A DNA stretch of 64,000 nt from Gnetum montanum (Eukaryota; Streptophyta; Gnetopsida; Gnetales; Gnetaceae), in assembly GCA_015680685.1 (NCBI GenBank), contig MNCI01014441.1, positions 661,638 to 725,637 of the forward strand. The letters run 5' to 3'. Numbering within the stretch: the stretch's first letter is position 1; each line of letters starts with the position of its first letter. Of this stretch, positions 9,395-21,614 are shown piece after piece. The translations under genes were made by a program, and so were the position numbers. The notes beneath the pieces were generated by a model, which was not told the origin of the DNA, ran no database searches, and saw nothing but the letters and a program-made list of their open reading frames with translations.

Positions 9395-11348
9395 TGTACT
9401 CACCTAAATCATCGGTGTAAGACTAGAAGGAAACAGACACCAAAAGATCATTGGGAAGGCATAGCTGACCTTGCCTTCGCTTGAGGGCAAGCTAGAAAAG
9501 GGAACAAAAGTAGAGTGCCTTGGATGGTCTGCACGCAAACCAACCAAGGACTTCCATGAGCATAAACTATGGCTTGTGCTGGGGTTATCGTAAACGGTGT
9601 CTTAAAACGTGTAAAATGCATATAAAATGTAAATGTAAGATGTAAACAGAACGTAAAATAAACTGAAAGTGTGAACTGAATGTAAGTAGAATGTAAACAC
9701 AGAATAATGGAAATCATGTTTGATTGGCAAAATGAACGGAATTATATTGCTCAGAAAAGATGTGCACCGGTCAAAGCGTAGCTGCGTGTGGATGGCAAGT
9801 CAAATGCCTAGCCTCGGGGTGATGTGATGTGATGATGTGATGGTTTGAGAAGTGCTTGGATGCTAGGAGTCAAGTGTGTCGAGCACCCAAGGATCGTTGG
9901 TTCTGTATGTTCTCAGGATTTCCAGTCTCTCTTTGATTACCAACCTCGATTTATGTGAATTGACATGGTCTTTATAGGGTTGGGCAGGGCTTGGGCACAA
10001 AATTCAAGAATGGAATCAATGGCTGGGAGATGAGAGGAAAGTGAATCTAGTGACATGTGTCCAATGGATAGTTGTGCTCGAGTTGGATGTGTGCTAGCGA
10101 GAGTTGGATGTGTGTCGGAGAGTTGTGCACGAGTTGGATGTGTGTTGGCAAGCTACGTTCTTGACTAGGTACATTGCATTTTAAAATTTATGGGTTATTC
10201 AAGCCCATGAAAGTACATTTAATTTAGACATGAGGGCCTAACATGCCCACACATGTGGATTTACAATGAAATGTACAACAAGATAAATTTGACCCCTGCT
10301 CACTTGACCATGGTCCAACCGCTCCAGGATGTCGACATGTCGATTTGAGGCTATTCGAGGCATCTCTGTTTGACCAGGGCTTCCAACATGAATTTTCTAG
10401 GCTTCCACATGTCTTTAGCATGCATTTGAAGCATCTTTGTGCAAGTGTGATTGGAAGTCATGCTGGGCAGTCATGCTGGGCGTGACCCTAGCATGACTTG
10501 ACCGTGAGGTGAGAAAAAATGCAATTTTGACACCAAATTTGAAATTTTTTAAAGCATGTACTACTACCTACCTATGTGTGATTTGGATCTAGAAATTTGA
10601 GCTTGAAAATGTCTAATTTGGAGCTATTTTGAATAGGTCACGCTTAACGTGACCTGCCCAGCGTGACCTGTAGTGTGACTTGCAGTGTGACCTCAAAAAC
10701 TTGTAATTTTGAGCTAAAATTTGGAATTTCTGAAGGATGGGACCCATAGTTATTAATAGTGGACCCTAACGATGAGTTTCACCCTTGAAATCAAGTCATT
10801 TTGACTCATTTTTGGGGCTCTAAAGATTGGTCATGCTGTGGTCACGCCAAGCATGACTGCCCAACATGACCTGCAGTGTGACCTCAAAAACTTGTAATTT
10901 TAAGCTGAAATCTGGAATTTCTGAAGGCTCGGACCCATAGTTATCAATAGTGGACCTTGAGGATGAGTTGCACCTTTGAAATCAAGTCATTTTGACTCAT
11001 TTTTAGGGCTCTAAAAGTTGGTCACGCTATGGTCATGGCCAGCATGACTGCGCAACGTGACCTGCAGTGTGACCTCAAAAACTTGTAATTTTGAGCTGAA
11101 ATCTGGAATTTTTGAAGGCTCAGACCCATAGTTATCAATAGTGGACCTTGAGAATGACTTGCACCCTTGAAATCAAGTCATTTTGGCTCATTTTTTAGCC
11201 TCCCATTGTTGGCCACACTGGGGGCAAGCTAGCTTGACAGTGTGATCAAGCTGGCTTGAGCAAGCTAGACTTAGGTTTCATGTCGGAGTCAAAGGGCTTG
11301 AGTTGTTCTTATTTCAAAGTGTTAGGCCAAAATTAGTGGTGTTTCACA
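9395..11348 (-). mobile_element. 5' LTR of E0 (~1.95 kb)
   Basis: It starts TGTACTCACC on the plus strand next to the candidate primer-binding site and ends GTGTTTCACA, giving the TG...CA termini of an LTR. To the right the sequence switches abruptly to the protease region of element E1, which supports 11348 as an insertion edge. No second LTR copy is in the window. Its right third is a 191-bp tandem array rich in GTGACC motifs. The rest (9400-10480) shows no coding sequence. Confidence 0.55.
10680..11240. repeat. 191-bp tandem repeat inside the E0 LTR
   Basis: The landmark TGCAGTGTGACCTCAAAAAC recurs at about 10680, 10871 and 11062, exactly 191 bp apart. Each unit continues with a conserved ACCCATAGTTAT...AATAGTGGACC block and an AAATCAAGTCATTTTG block. 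The third unit is cut short near 11240. A more diverged unit probably lies at about 10490-10665. Satellite-like arrays inside an LTR usually arise by unequal crossing over. Confidence 0.85.
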
Positions 11349-11483
11349 TAGTGTGCTACTTTTTGAATCAGCATCCAGCTACTAGATGCTCTCCTATTGT
11401 GTGGTTGCTATATATAGACAGCTTTGAATTTCTATTTTTGGTGCACACTACTTGCATGTAGAGACAGATGCTTACTTTATGGC

Positions 11484-11950
11484 CCAAATTTTTACACACA
11501 ATTACACCCACTATCATTGTACACGATGCATGAAACTCTCTTCTTCTTGATCTTTCTAAATGCATTTTCTTTAGAGATTTCTAGGGAAAGATCTCTGATG
11601 TCCATTCTTGCATTTATGGTTCTCAGCCATGCTCTTCCCATGATGATTGGGAAGTCCCTTTTACAGTTCTCCACTTTGATTACCAGGAAGTCTGTAGGAT
11701 AAGACCACCCACAAAAAATGGTCACAATGTCTTCAACTAGTCCTAATGGAATAGTGATGGACTAGTTTGCCAATTCCAATATGATGTTGCTCTTCTTAAG
11801 AGGAGGCAAGTTCCAGATAGTGTACATCTCATGAGAAATAAAATTAACACTAGAACCTGAATTGAGAAAAGCCTTGCATGGTTCTTTTCCAACAATCTAC
11901 AAATAAATTAGAGGACTTCTAGGATCAACTAGTTTTCTAGGAAGGTTTCC
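11484..11950 (-). pseudogene. protease of E1
   Basis: The frame reads SPLIYL, KEPCKAFLNSGSSVNFIS, YTIWNLPPLKKSNI, GLVEDIVTIFCGWSYPTDFL and DFPIIMGRAWLRTI, colinear with the E3 and E5 proteases. The catalytic Asp is Asn here (NSG instead of DSG), and stops are present, so it is inactive. The distal part (11725-11492) is still open. Confidence 0.75.
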
Positions 11951-11989
11951 TACATGGATCCAATTAGACATGGTGTGAGTAAGCATTAT

Positions 11990-14900
11990 GGTATGGATCC
12001 TTGGTAGAGTTTGGTTTGAATGAGGCTTGAAGGAATTGGATATGGAATAAGAGGCAAGAGTAGGGTTGTCAACTGTGGGTGTAGGTGAAGGCTTAGGTGG
12101 ACTATAGGGTTGAAAGAAAGGTCTTTTCTTTGATCAAGAAACCAACCCCTTCGATTGATGATTGGGTTGCAAATTAATAGCCCTTGTAGCATTGCATTGA
12201 TGTGGTTGAGTGGATAGTTCACCTTGCATTGGTGGAGTAGGTGATAACTGTGCAATTGGAGGAGGAGTGTGTGTAAGGATAAGAGGAGGATAAGCATAGT
12301 AGGTGGTATTCCTTCTTTCATGTGGAGAAGGGGTTCGATAGTAATCAAAAGGATGGTAGTAAGGATAAATATTAGAAACGTGATAGGAAGAGTCATGTGG
12401 AGACATGGGTTGCTAAACATGGTAACCATATGGATTAGGTTGTTCGTAAGGGTATTGTTGTCTTGGCAGTGCAAGCACCCATGATTGTGGTTACTGCCAT
12501 TGTTGGTATTGTTTGTATGGTTGTGGTGGAGCTCCATTTGGATAATATGGTTGTTGCTAGTGGAACTACCGAAGATTACCTTGAGGATAAGACAACCTTC
12601 TAGATATTTGCCTTTGTGTAAGTCATGGATGTAAGGCATACACCCCAGACTCCTGAAGATGTGACATAATGGGGCAACATCCCTTGGGATGTTCAAACTG
12701 GTAGACATCACATCTACGATCATGATTTGATTCACTATTAGAAACCTCTTCTATTGCAGCAATTTTACCCTTACCCTTGTAATATGCATGTTTAGCTTCT
12801 TTGCGCCTCTTATGCTCACGATCACTACCTTGTTCTTAGGAGTGTTCAGCAATTTTGAGGATAGCTTGAAATCAACTATCCATGGAGTCTCTTAACTGAT
12901 CAACCTTGGTTGTAAGTTTAGATTAGAATTTTTGAAGTGGCAAGACTTTTTTATACATCCTCTCGTTAAATACGAATTCATCCTCAATGTCACAAAATTG
13001 AACCTCCCTCTTACAGAAGGAAGGATTGTAGTTGTACTCTTCTACACTTTCTCTTTTTCATAGTTCACCCTCCTCTTTGGCAATTTACTCTATTACCCTT
13101 TGTACCTGACAAGCAGTTAGATTTGACAATTTCCCTTGGGCATAGACACCAAAGGTTTTCCTTGTTTCATTATGAATCCCATCTACCATGTGGTGGAGTT
13201 AAGCCAAGTAAGAATAACCATAGCTAGGGCATTTATGCATTAGGCATAGTATCAACCAATGGCAGCATCCAAGGGTTCATGTGCTCCTTGTTTCCACCAT
13301 TGAGTTTGCTTTCTTAAGTTGGACACCCAGGAGTATGTTTGATACTTATCATTAAACATTTCAAGCATAGTACTCCATTATCTGATAAATTCCAGTTCTA
13401 AGGACCAGTACCATTTCTCTGCTTCTTTGATGAGTGTCCTGGGAAACAACTTTAGTTTTTGCCACTCATTCTCTATGTTTTGCAAGGCACATGCATCTTG
13501 GAAAGCTTGAAGATGATTTTGTAGATTAGAGTTATATCCTCCTTCAAATTGAGGAATATTGTTCATGTTTAACCTTTTGATCTAACTATCTTTCACATGC
13601 TTTGTTGGAATTCTAATTGCCTCTGCAATGTTAAGCATACTTCAAGTAGCAAATAGAGGCTCATTGAGGCCTTGATCATGATGCCTATGATGTCCTATAC
13701 TACCCCTTCATTCATGGTGATGTGCCTCTTTTGAATGTCTGCACCCATGTTCTTGCTTGTCTCGATGGTCCCTTTAGTTATTTTGGTCTCATTGGTCATT
13801 GTGCTTATTTCGATCATCTCCATCACAATCTCGCCTTTTGCAGTCATAATCAAAGCCAAAAGAAGAAGAAGATGGTGAAGGGGAAGAGGACGAAGAACTA
13901 GCATCATCATGGTGTCTGCTATTGCCTCTTTAGCGATTGCAACCATGATCATGATTTTGCTTCTTGTCAGCATCCTTGTCTTGACTTGCCCCACCAAATT
14001 CATCTTTTTCATTGAATCCCTTGTTACTAGAATCAAGATTGTGAACTATGGAGTATAGATTTTGGTTTTGACCTCTATCACCAAAGTCAAAGAGAGGAGT
14101 GTCATTGAGTGAAAAACCCCTAGAGAAGGTGATGAGTGGTGAGGTACCCCTACGCTCAACCATATGAATACGAGCGTTCACGCACAATCCAGTCAAACTC
14201 TGTGGACAGGCTAGTTATGGTATCTAGATAGTTACATGTTGATCACAGTTCGCTGTCTTCCCACCTAGACTAGTATTTGCTTTGTCACATATGGTTTAGT
14301 ACAAAGTGAGGCATATGATGTAATCCTAAACTAGTGCTACTCCTAGAGACAATGAAAAATAATCTTGATTAAACTAATAAGAAATAGGAAATGAAGTCTA
14401 AGCTAGCATAAGTGTGATGAGCATCCGTTCCTTAATCATCCATACACATCTTGGACCTCGTGCATGACTACTACTAGGATTACCAAGAGTAGATCTGAGG
14501 TACGCTACTGGGTTACCAAGTAGTCACACTTTAATGCTCATGATTAAGTCGTACTCATTCCGTAGTTAGCAACAAGAATAGTAAATGATGGTAAAGAAAT
14601 ATTAACTAAGAAAACAATAAATAACAATTAACAATTAACAATAACAATTAAACAATTAAAACTAAGTGAATGCTACAATGATGAAGTAATCTCAATCTTT
14701 ATTTTCAGTCATGTGCGCATCCAAGTACGTCACACTTGAATAAAGGTGTCGTACAATTACAAGCATCACACTATGGGCATGCACTTGGGAAAATAGTCTA
14801 ACTCCTACGAAAATAAACTACAAGGGCTTCACTAGAACTACTCGAAAGATGCCTAAGCATGGCGGGTGCACACTTATTTATAGCTAAAAATAGAATTTTC

Positions 14901-15526
14901 GTAAACGGGGCCACATCGACACATGGGTGGATGCATCGACAGGGCCACGTCAACACGGCCACGTATACAAGGCCCCGTATACGCGGCCTAGTTAATGCAG
15001 CCTCGATATTGAGGGTCCAATAATAGGGGTTTGATAACAGGAGTCAGACCTAGTTTCTTGTATCAAGGTTCCAATAACAGGGGTCCAATAATAGGACTTG
15101 ACAGACCATGACTCATCAGAAGGGTTCCCCACTAGCTAGTTGGTACAACATGAACAAAGAATCGTTAAGCCCTTTTCCCTTCAGAAATTCATAGCGCTGC
15201 TCTGGTTGCCAATCCCAAAAGTGTTGTGCTTTAGTGGAATGATAATCCCTAGCATTGAAATCCTCCACATTATACTCCCCATGGCAATCCTAAACACCAC
15301 ATCATGCAAACATTTGATAGAGCATTGCAAGAGCAGCATGATTGGGTGGCAACACAATGTTGCCCTCCATGTCACTCCACCACACCTGTTCATCCTAGTG
15401 TAGGATGAAGATGAGGTTTGGAACATACTCATCAGGATGAGTATATGTAATTCAATACTATTGAGGCTTTGATGGATGAACGTTATTAGGCTTGGGCAGA
15501 GAGGCACTCTTGTGAGAAAAAGACAT
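11990..15526 (-). pseudogene. gag: gag of E1, interrupted by a solo LTR
   Basis: The start is ATG 15526 (MSFSHKSASLPKP), as in E3 and E5 (MSSSSHK). The N-terminal domain then reads ITYTHPDEYVPNLIFILH. After the inserted LTR (14130-15118) gag resumes with SPLITFSRGFSLNDTPLF, an acidic/serine-rich stretch (about 13900), and the capsid-like part NIPQFEGGYNSNLQNHLQAF ... EAEKWYWSLELE (13566-13378). A degenerate zinc knuckle containing FEHPKGCCP lies near 12680. The C-terminus (12735-11990) is proline-rich. Multiple stops are present. Confidence 0.75.
14130..15118 (-). mobile_element. solo LTR with 5-bp target duplication
   Basis: This 989-bp LTR begins TGATGAGTGG and ends ACTCATCA. It is flanked by identical 5-bp repeats GAAGG at 14125-14129 and 15119-15123. 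There is no internal element sequence, so an insertion in E1 gag was reduced by LTR-LTR recombination. Its U3 end is of the CG-rich class (repeated ATCGAC and GTATACGCGG-like motifs), like E6. Confidence 0.9.
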
Positions 15527-15668
15527 TTTCAATTAGTGAAATAAAAGTCATAGTGTGCTCTGAGAATTTGTTATAGTAATTGTGAAACAAGATATTCCTC
15601 TCAAGTTCATTCTAATTATTCAAATACTTTTCACTAGGTCCTAGATAACACAAAAAATAACAAAAAGT

Positions 15669-15686
15669 TCCTTGGCAACACTGCCA
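15669..15686 (-). other. tRNA-Asp-type primer-binding site of E1 (degenerate)
   Basis: The plus-strand 18-mer TCCTTGGCAACACTGCCA directly left of the LTR is a mutated version of the plant tRNA-Asp 3' end (TCCCCGGCAACGGCGCCA). Confidence 0.7.
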
Positions 15687-15687
15687 A

Positions 15688-16616
15688 TGATGAGCAGCGA
15701 GGTACCCCTACGCCCAACCATATGAATCACTAAGGCATTACGTGCAATCCAGTTGAATTTTGTGGACCTATAGTTATCTCATACACTAGTTCCTCTAGGA
15801 AGTAAAATGGTGTTGAGAACATTTGTTGTCTTCCCAATTACACTTGTGAGGCTCAAGGGTATGGTTTAAGTGTAATTGAGGTATATGAATTTTTATCATT
15901 TTTATATGTTATGGATGTAATCGCCTACAATAAGAATAAGGGTAGAGTAGATTAAAAACTAGTGTCTATTGCCTAACTAGCCTAACACAAGTAACTGTCC
16001 CACTTTCTTGGACATATCCTAAACACATATAGCACTATTGGGCTACCAAACATTAAGTGTTGCAAGATTACCAAGTACTATATAAGTGCTTGAAGTGATT
16101 GTGCTCATGTTCATTAATTGTTGAAAATAAATTATTTAATCAAATGCATTAAAGTAAATAATAAGAAATAAAATGCATTAAATAAAATATTAAACTATTC
16201 TCAATGCTGCAAGGATTATCAAAAGAGTTCATTTTATTCCTTCTGTAGGCACTCAGAAAATATTCTAACTCTAGGGAGAAGAAACAGCAAGATCTTTGCT
16301 ACCTTGCTTGAAAACTGAAAACTAACTAATGAATTACCTCAAAAATGGAGCTGAGGCATAGTATTTATAGACTTAGGGTATATAACTTGACGTTGTGGCC
16401 TTGATGTTGCGACCGACATCAAACGATGATTCATCAATGGGGAAGCGTTGACAAGGATGTGTTGACATAGCTAAGTTAAAATTGATGCGATATCACATCT
16501 ACAATATAGCAAATGTGATATAGCATCTACGATATCTTAGAAAATTGATACACCTAAAAAATTGATGCTTCATGATATCCCAATGACTAAGTGACTTGAA
16601 ATATCAGGTCTCATCA
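15688..16616 (-). mobile_element. LTR shared by E1 (as 5' LTR) and E2 (as 3' LTR)
   Basis: The LTR is 929 bp, TGATGAG...TCTCATCA. Its left neighbour is the E1 primer-binding site and its right neighbour is the polypurine tract TACTCCCACAACTAAC of E2 (plus-strand reading). One LTR therefore serves two internal regions. The minus-strand U3 carries several GATATCG/ATATCG motifs (16490-16590). Confidence 0.8.
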
Positions 16617-18840
16617 TACTCCCACAACTAACTAAAAACTCATTCTCAAGTTATATATAAATGGATAAAGTTTCAATACAAAATTTGTGGGGTGACCAAT
16701 ACTAGATTGGCTATCATAACAAAATTGGAGTGCCACATTACACAAATTTATTCATGTGGATGTATTACAAAGTGACAAAAGACTAGACAGAAATTAAAGT
16801 TAACAAAATTGTAGAGGTCTTCAAAAATCCATTAAAGATGAATTTTCTTGTTGTTGCTAGCAGCAGCAAGCTTTTCAACCTTGATTGTTATGTTGATGCT
16901 TCTCTTTTATGTAGAACATTCTTGAAGAATGGACTAAAATTTCTCCTCATTGTCTCATGGATCAACAAACATGTGATGTTGGAGCTTTAATCATTGCATA
17001 TGTTACTATTTTTCCATGGGCATATTCTCATCTATCCTTCTCTTGGCCTCTTTTCCTTACCTTGAAAAACACCTTCAACCATAAGCTTTCCTTTTAGCAT
17101 CACTTGTAATCACCAAAGGATCAACATTAGTTTTGGTAAATTTTCCTTCGTAATTAATCCTTTTTAAATCCCTAGTTAGCTAAAATTCAAAAAAAAAAGT
17201 TAGCATTTAAGTTTAAGGTGATTTTATAATAATGCTTCCCAAGGCTCTAAGGTAAATACAATCATCAAGTTGTTCATGTTATTTTGATTATTATTACTAT
17301 TAGTTACCATAATGTTCAAAAATAGGATGTCAAAAAAATTACAAAAATTTCAAAAATTACATCCTTAGCTTCGATGATGAATGAGCTTAACTTTGAAGTG
17401 CACAAGTTTTCGAACAATTAAAATTGAAGGTTTGGCTCACAAGATGATGAATGAAAATTAAATTTGAAGAATATTTTAATAAAAAAGTAGTAAAAATTAA
17501 TCAAAATTGATGAGAAGTAGTTCCAAAATCATGCATAAATTCAAATAAGCCATCAATGATGTTCTTGAAGATGTGAGATTTGGTTCAAAGCCATGATCAA
17601 CAAAAGCTATGTAAGTGGGTTCTCCCCAAAGCAGGCTCCTGCTATAATGCCCTTACATAACCACTTTTATAGATGTCCATGTGTATCTTAGAAGTTAAAT
17701 GCAAATTATGCCTTTTTTCTAAACAACACACAACTACCTTGGTTAGGATTTTTCACCCTACTATACAAAACCTTTAGGCTCATGATTGCATGCCACAGTG
17801 AGGTGAATAATGGGATTAGAAGGAATTGTAGAGATTGGAATGTAAGATACTTATGCATGTTCGTAATAATTTCTTGTATCAATTGTGATTAAAATGACCA
17901 TCATACCTATCTATCCAAGTTTTAGACCAAGTCCATACCATTAACAAGTGTCTTACATTAATGTATCCCTTTTTGTAGACCATCATGAGTCTATAATAAC
18001 CATAGAGAATGAATATCATTCCAAAAAGAGAAGAAAAGAGAAGAAGGAAGGAAGGAAGGGCCTTAGTTAGAGGGATGCCTTTGGGGATGGGTAACATGTC
18101 TTTCAAGCCCCATAACTAGTGCTTGTAGCCCATTATTATGTCTAAAGGGTGTGCTTTGAATTCCCATTAGTTTTTTTCTTTTTATTATTTTTTTGTTGTA
18201 GCTTTTCCCTATCTTTTCATTTTTGTTATTTTTTTTTTACAAAAACCACACCATGCAAAGACATACTTCTTATTATGGTCGACAATAGGAGTGATGGTAC
18301 GTTCCATGAGGAGTCATAGACCCCAACAAGGAAGTCAAGAAGAGAACCCAACAAATTCCCTTGAGGTCACATCCTTTGTCATTCCCATTTGGTCTTTCCC
18401 TCTTTCTTCAAGACACAATGATTAGTAGTTAATTTTTAGTTTCATGTAATAATAACCATATTTCTTTCATGAAAAAGGCCTCTTATTTAAAGAAACCGGA
18501 GGGATGGATGATGTGGTCTCACTGCATTACATAATTATTTACCCAATCAACTTGATAACATAGGACAAAGATCCACCAACACAAGGTGTTGACTTTTGTA
18601 TCATGAATGACAATATTATTAACAAAACATATTAGACATTCATAAAACATGTAAGAAATGACATAAGAAAAGAAAAAATTATAAAGAAAAGAATATAACA
18701 AGAAATAAAAAACATATTAAGAATTGGAAAATTTTTTAAGAAATAGGAAAATGATAAAAAATTGTAAAACCAAAAAGTGAAAATACACTTATTAGTTCTT
18801 GATTCAAAATGGGGCATCTCCCCCATAACTAAACTCATGG
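16617..18840 (-). other. E2 3' noncoding module
   Basis: No ORF is supported. Read 5' to 3' on the minus strand it holds an internal polypurine box (TTAGTTATGGGGGAGATG, 18811-18835), the GGTGTG...CACACC hairpin with a long T/A loop (18148-18252), a block resembling one in E3 and E7 (about 18060-18130), the covarying stem-loop (17606-17661) and the terminal polypurine tract (16617-16632). The extra ORF seen in E4 is missing. Confidence 0.65.
17606..17661 (-). other. conserved stem-loop, E2 copy
   Basis: Arms GCTATGTAAG (17606-17615) and CTTACATAAC (17652-17661) pair at 9 of 10 positions around a loop holding the conserved CTCCCCAAAGCAGG. E4, E6 and E7 hold the same stem with different but paired bases. 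Confidence 0.65.
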
Positions 18841-19099
18841 GTGAGCATTTGGAAAATGGACCATACATTCCTTTGGTTATATACCATAAGTTTTCCATTT
18901 ATCATCTTTAATGATTTAATTTTTCTCTTGGTAGCACATTTAACATTTATGATAATCATTTCTCAATCATTTGGAGATATATCTTTAGTTGGACTAGAAG
19001 GTATTTTTTTAGGGGGTCAAAACATGTTTCTTTATTTATTTTCTATTTTAGTTCATATGTCTCTTTATTTAACATCTTCTTTTCATGTATAGTCAGAGT
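18841..19099. other. no gene seen (E2 spacer)
   Basis: AT-rich sequence between the E2 internal polypurine box and the end of gag. It corresponds to the site where protease and pol lie in fuller family members. Confidence 0.5.
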
Positions 19100-21525
19100 G
19101 TAAGATGTTCTTCTCTAAGTTCTCTATTTGGTTTATTTTCTTAGTACAAGAACTAATAAGTGGGATGGATGTTTCTATGCATCTTTTGAATGGTTTTGTA
19201 TTTTCATTTTCGAGCCACTAGGTGTCTTTTGGTTTATCGGCTATTGTGTAAACTTGGTTTTACACACACACTTGTTCATTATTTGTTGTGGGTTGGTGTA
19301 GGGATCATGTTAATACTTTGAACATTCAGCCCACAACTGTAGCCTTTATCATTATTAGTAATGTATAGGTTCATCTTTTATGTTTTGTGTTGGAGTGGTA
19401 ATGGTTGTTGGCTCTTGCATAAGATTAGGAGACATTATTTCTGTGAGGAAGGTAGTTGCATCAAATTGTCCTTGTGCTAATTCTGATGAGGTAGTAGGTC
19501 TACTAGTTTTATTCACATGTGTGGAAACTATCCTAAAGAAAGGACATTTCTAAGATTTTTGTTAAGATCTACCAACATTATCATTCACTTGTATGTTCAC
19601 AGCATAAGTGGCCTTCTTCTATTGAGAGACTATGATGCCAATCCTTTCTACATTGTTGGCGATGACATATGTTGGAGGGAGGTATGAGAGTATTGAGGAT
19701 GCAACAGATGATAAAAGGCATGAGGTGGTGATCCTATAAGAGATGTTCTAGGTTGATGATATTCAAGAAAGTAGTAGTAGTGATTTGAGGCAGAGGAAGT
19801 AGAACCATTTGGAGAAATAGGTTGTTAAACATAATATCCATAAGGGTATGGCTAGCAATAAGGGTATTTTTGGTTTATTGATGGCATTCCCCATTATTTT
19901 GGGCTTTGCCACTATAGTTGATAGTAATTTTAAGGTTGATAAGAAGTCCCACTGGGATAATACCATTGGTTGTAGGACTATCTATTATTACCTTGTGGGT
20001 AAGGTAATCTTCTAGGCATTTTCTTTTCTACGAACTTGGGATTCAAAGAAAAAGCCCCAAACTCTTGTCAGACTCATCCTCCTCCTTTGTATATGAGTCT
20101 GTAACCTCTTCTACTATAGCTATTTTCCCTTTTTGCTAATAAGTGTCCTTACTTATTTTTTTGTTCTATTTCTTCTTCTTATTTTGATCACTTAATCCTT
20201 TTTTCTTTGCCATCTCTATGATTTTCAAGTTGTTTCTAACTTTTTCATTCATCAACTCCCACATCTTATCTACCCTTGCTTCAATCTCAATGACAGGCTT
20301 TTGTATTGGCAAGGTTTTTTGTGAAATCAAATCATCAAGAGCTGCCTCTTTTTTCTAATCATAAATATGGATCTCTTTTTCATGAAGGGTTGGATCCTAG
20401 TTATATTCCTCTACACTCTTCCTTTTACATAGCTCTCCTTCTTCTATTTCCACCTATTCAACTAGCTTTTATATTTGATGGGCTCTTAGTTCTGATAATC
20501 ATCCTTGGGCACAGATCCCAAGGGTCTCCCTCGTTTTATTACAAAGCCCATCTATGATGCAAAGAAGTTTCTTCTTTTTTTTTTGAGAAAAATCATGGCT
20601 TGGATATGTATGCAATAGAGAATAATATTTGTCCAAGGCTACATCCAAGGATTCATAGTTTTCTTACTTCCATCGTTAGATTTGTTTTCTTAGATTGGAT
20701 AGTCTTTCATAGGTTTGGTATTTTTTGTTGAAGAGCTCAAGCATTATGGACCATTGGTGGATTGAATCTAGTTCCAACGATCTATACCAACTTTCTAACT
20801 CTTCTATTAGTGTCCCAAGAAAAAGCTTAAACTTTTTCCACTTACTTTCAATATTTTGCAAGGTGCAAGCATCATGGAAGGCTTGTAAATGATATTGTGA
20901 ATCAGAATTATAGCCTTCCTCAAATTTAGGAATGTTATTGATATTAAGCCATTTGATGATGCCTATGGGGTATTTTGATTGCCTCCATGATTTGTATCAT
21001 GGTTCTAGTAGCCAAGAAGGATTCATTGTCATCAAACATGTCATGGTGATAATCTCTATTTCTATTTGTGTGATAGTGATGATCTCATCTATGCTTACTT
21101 TGATGTCTTTCATCTTTCCTTTGTATTTTATTTCTATTTCCATCTTGAACCCTTAGTGGACCTCTATCTCTATACCTACATTCATCTTCATCAGAACTAG
21201 ATGTTGAAGATGAAGAGGAAGATGACGAACTAGGAGAATCACCATGGCTTCTATATCTTCTCCTATGGTCCTTTGATTTTTCTCTTTTAGGTTTGGAGAA
21301 GGTCCTAGGCCTTGCAGCCCTCCTTGTTCTAGAATTTTTTCCATCCCATCTAGGGTTGTCTACATCAGTTGAACGTAGTCTTTGAATGTAGTAAGGGTCT
21401 AAATGAGCATATGAGATCCTTGTGTTTAGTAATTCACTCCAATTCTCTTCAATATAGATCCTAATATTTTTTTTACTAGTGTTCTCATCATCTGATGGCT
21501 TATTGGTTCTATGTAAATGAGACAT
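19100..21525 (-). pseudogene. gag: gag of E2 (type II N-terminus)
   Basis: ATG 21525 opens 146 intact codons (21525-21085). They contain a serine run and a basic KREKSKDHRRRY stretch, with an N-terminus of the E4/E6 type (SYAHLDPYYIQ resembles SYVHRNPNDTQ) rather than the MSSSSHK type of E1/E3/E5. The capsid-like part (20861-20676) includes NIESKWKKFKLF, ELESWYRSLELDSI and LELFNKKYQTYERLSNLRK. Downstream (about 20000-19400) only a decayed proline-rich tail can be followed. Protease is absent. Confidence 0.7.
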
Positions 21526-21614
21526 GTTTTCAATGAATAATGTGTGTGACTTAAAATATTAATATTTCCAAAAAGATAAATCGTTAATGCTTCTATAGCT
21601 ATCATTTATATAAT

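Larger units (their letters stand above)
5415..11348 (-). mobile_element. truncated Ty3/gypsy element E0 (gag-PR plus 5' LTR)
   Basis: On the minus strand, from right to left, this holds an LTR (9395-11348), a candidate primer-binding site (9371-9390), a 23-bp tandem repeat, gag (about 8925-6430) and protease (6260-5493). Nothing resembling RT, RNase H, integrase or a 3' LTR follows. Sequence to the left of about 5410 belongs to plus-strand element T1, so E0 was truncated just past protease. The gag C-terminus and protease resemble the Tat/Ogre group rather than the family that fills the rest of the window. Confidence 0.65.
11349..15687 (-). mobile_element. Athila-like family element E1, truncated (gag-PR)
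   Basis: Minus-strand element with primer-binding site 15669-15686, gag starting at 15526 and protease ending near 11484. Its 3' half is missing because the E0 LTR abuts it at 11348/11349. Its 5' LTR is the LTR at 15688-16616, which is also the 3' LTR of E2. A solo LTR has inserted into its gag at 14130-15118. Confidence 0.7.

Noticed and set aside
12269-12484. Plus-strand ORF at E1, and similar ones at 25451-25666, 42233-42433 and 62397-62606
   Set aside because: They are antisense shadows of the proline-rich gag tails.
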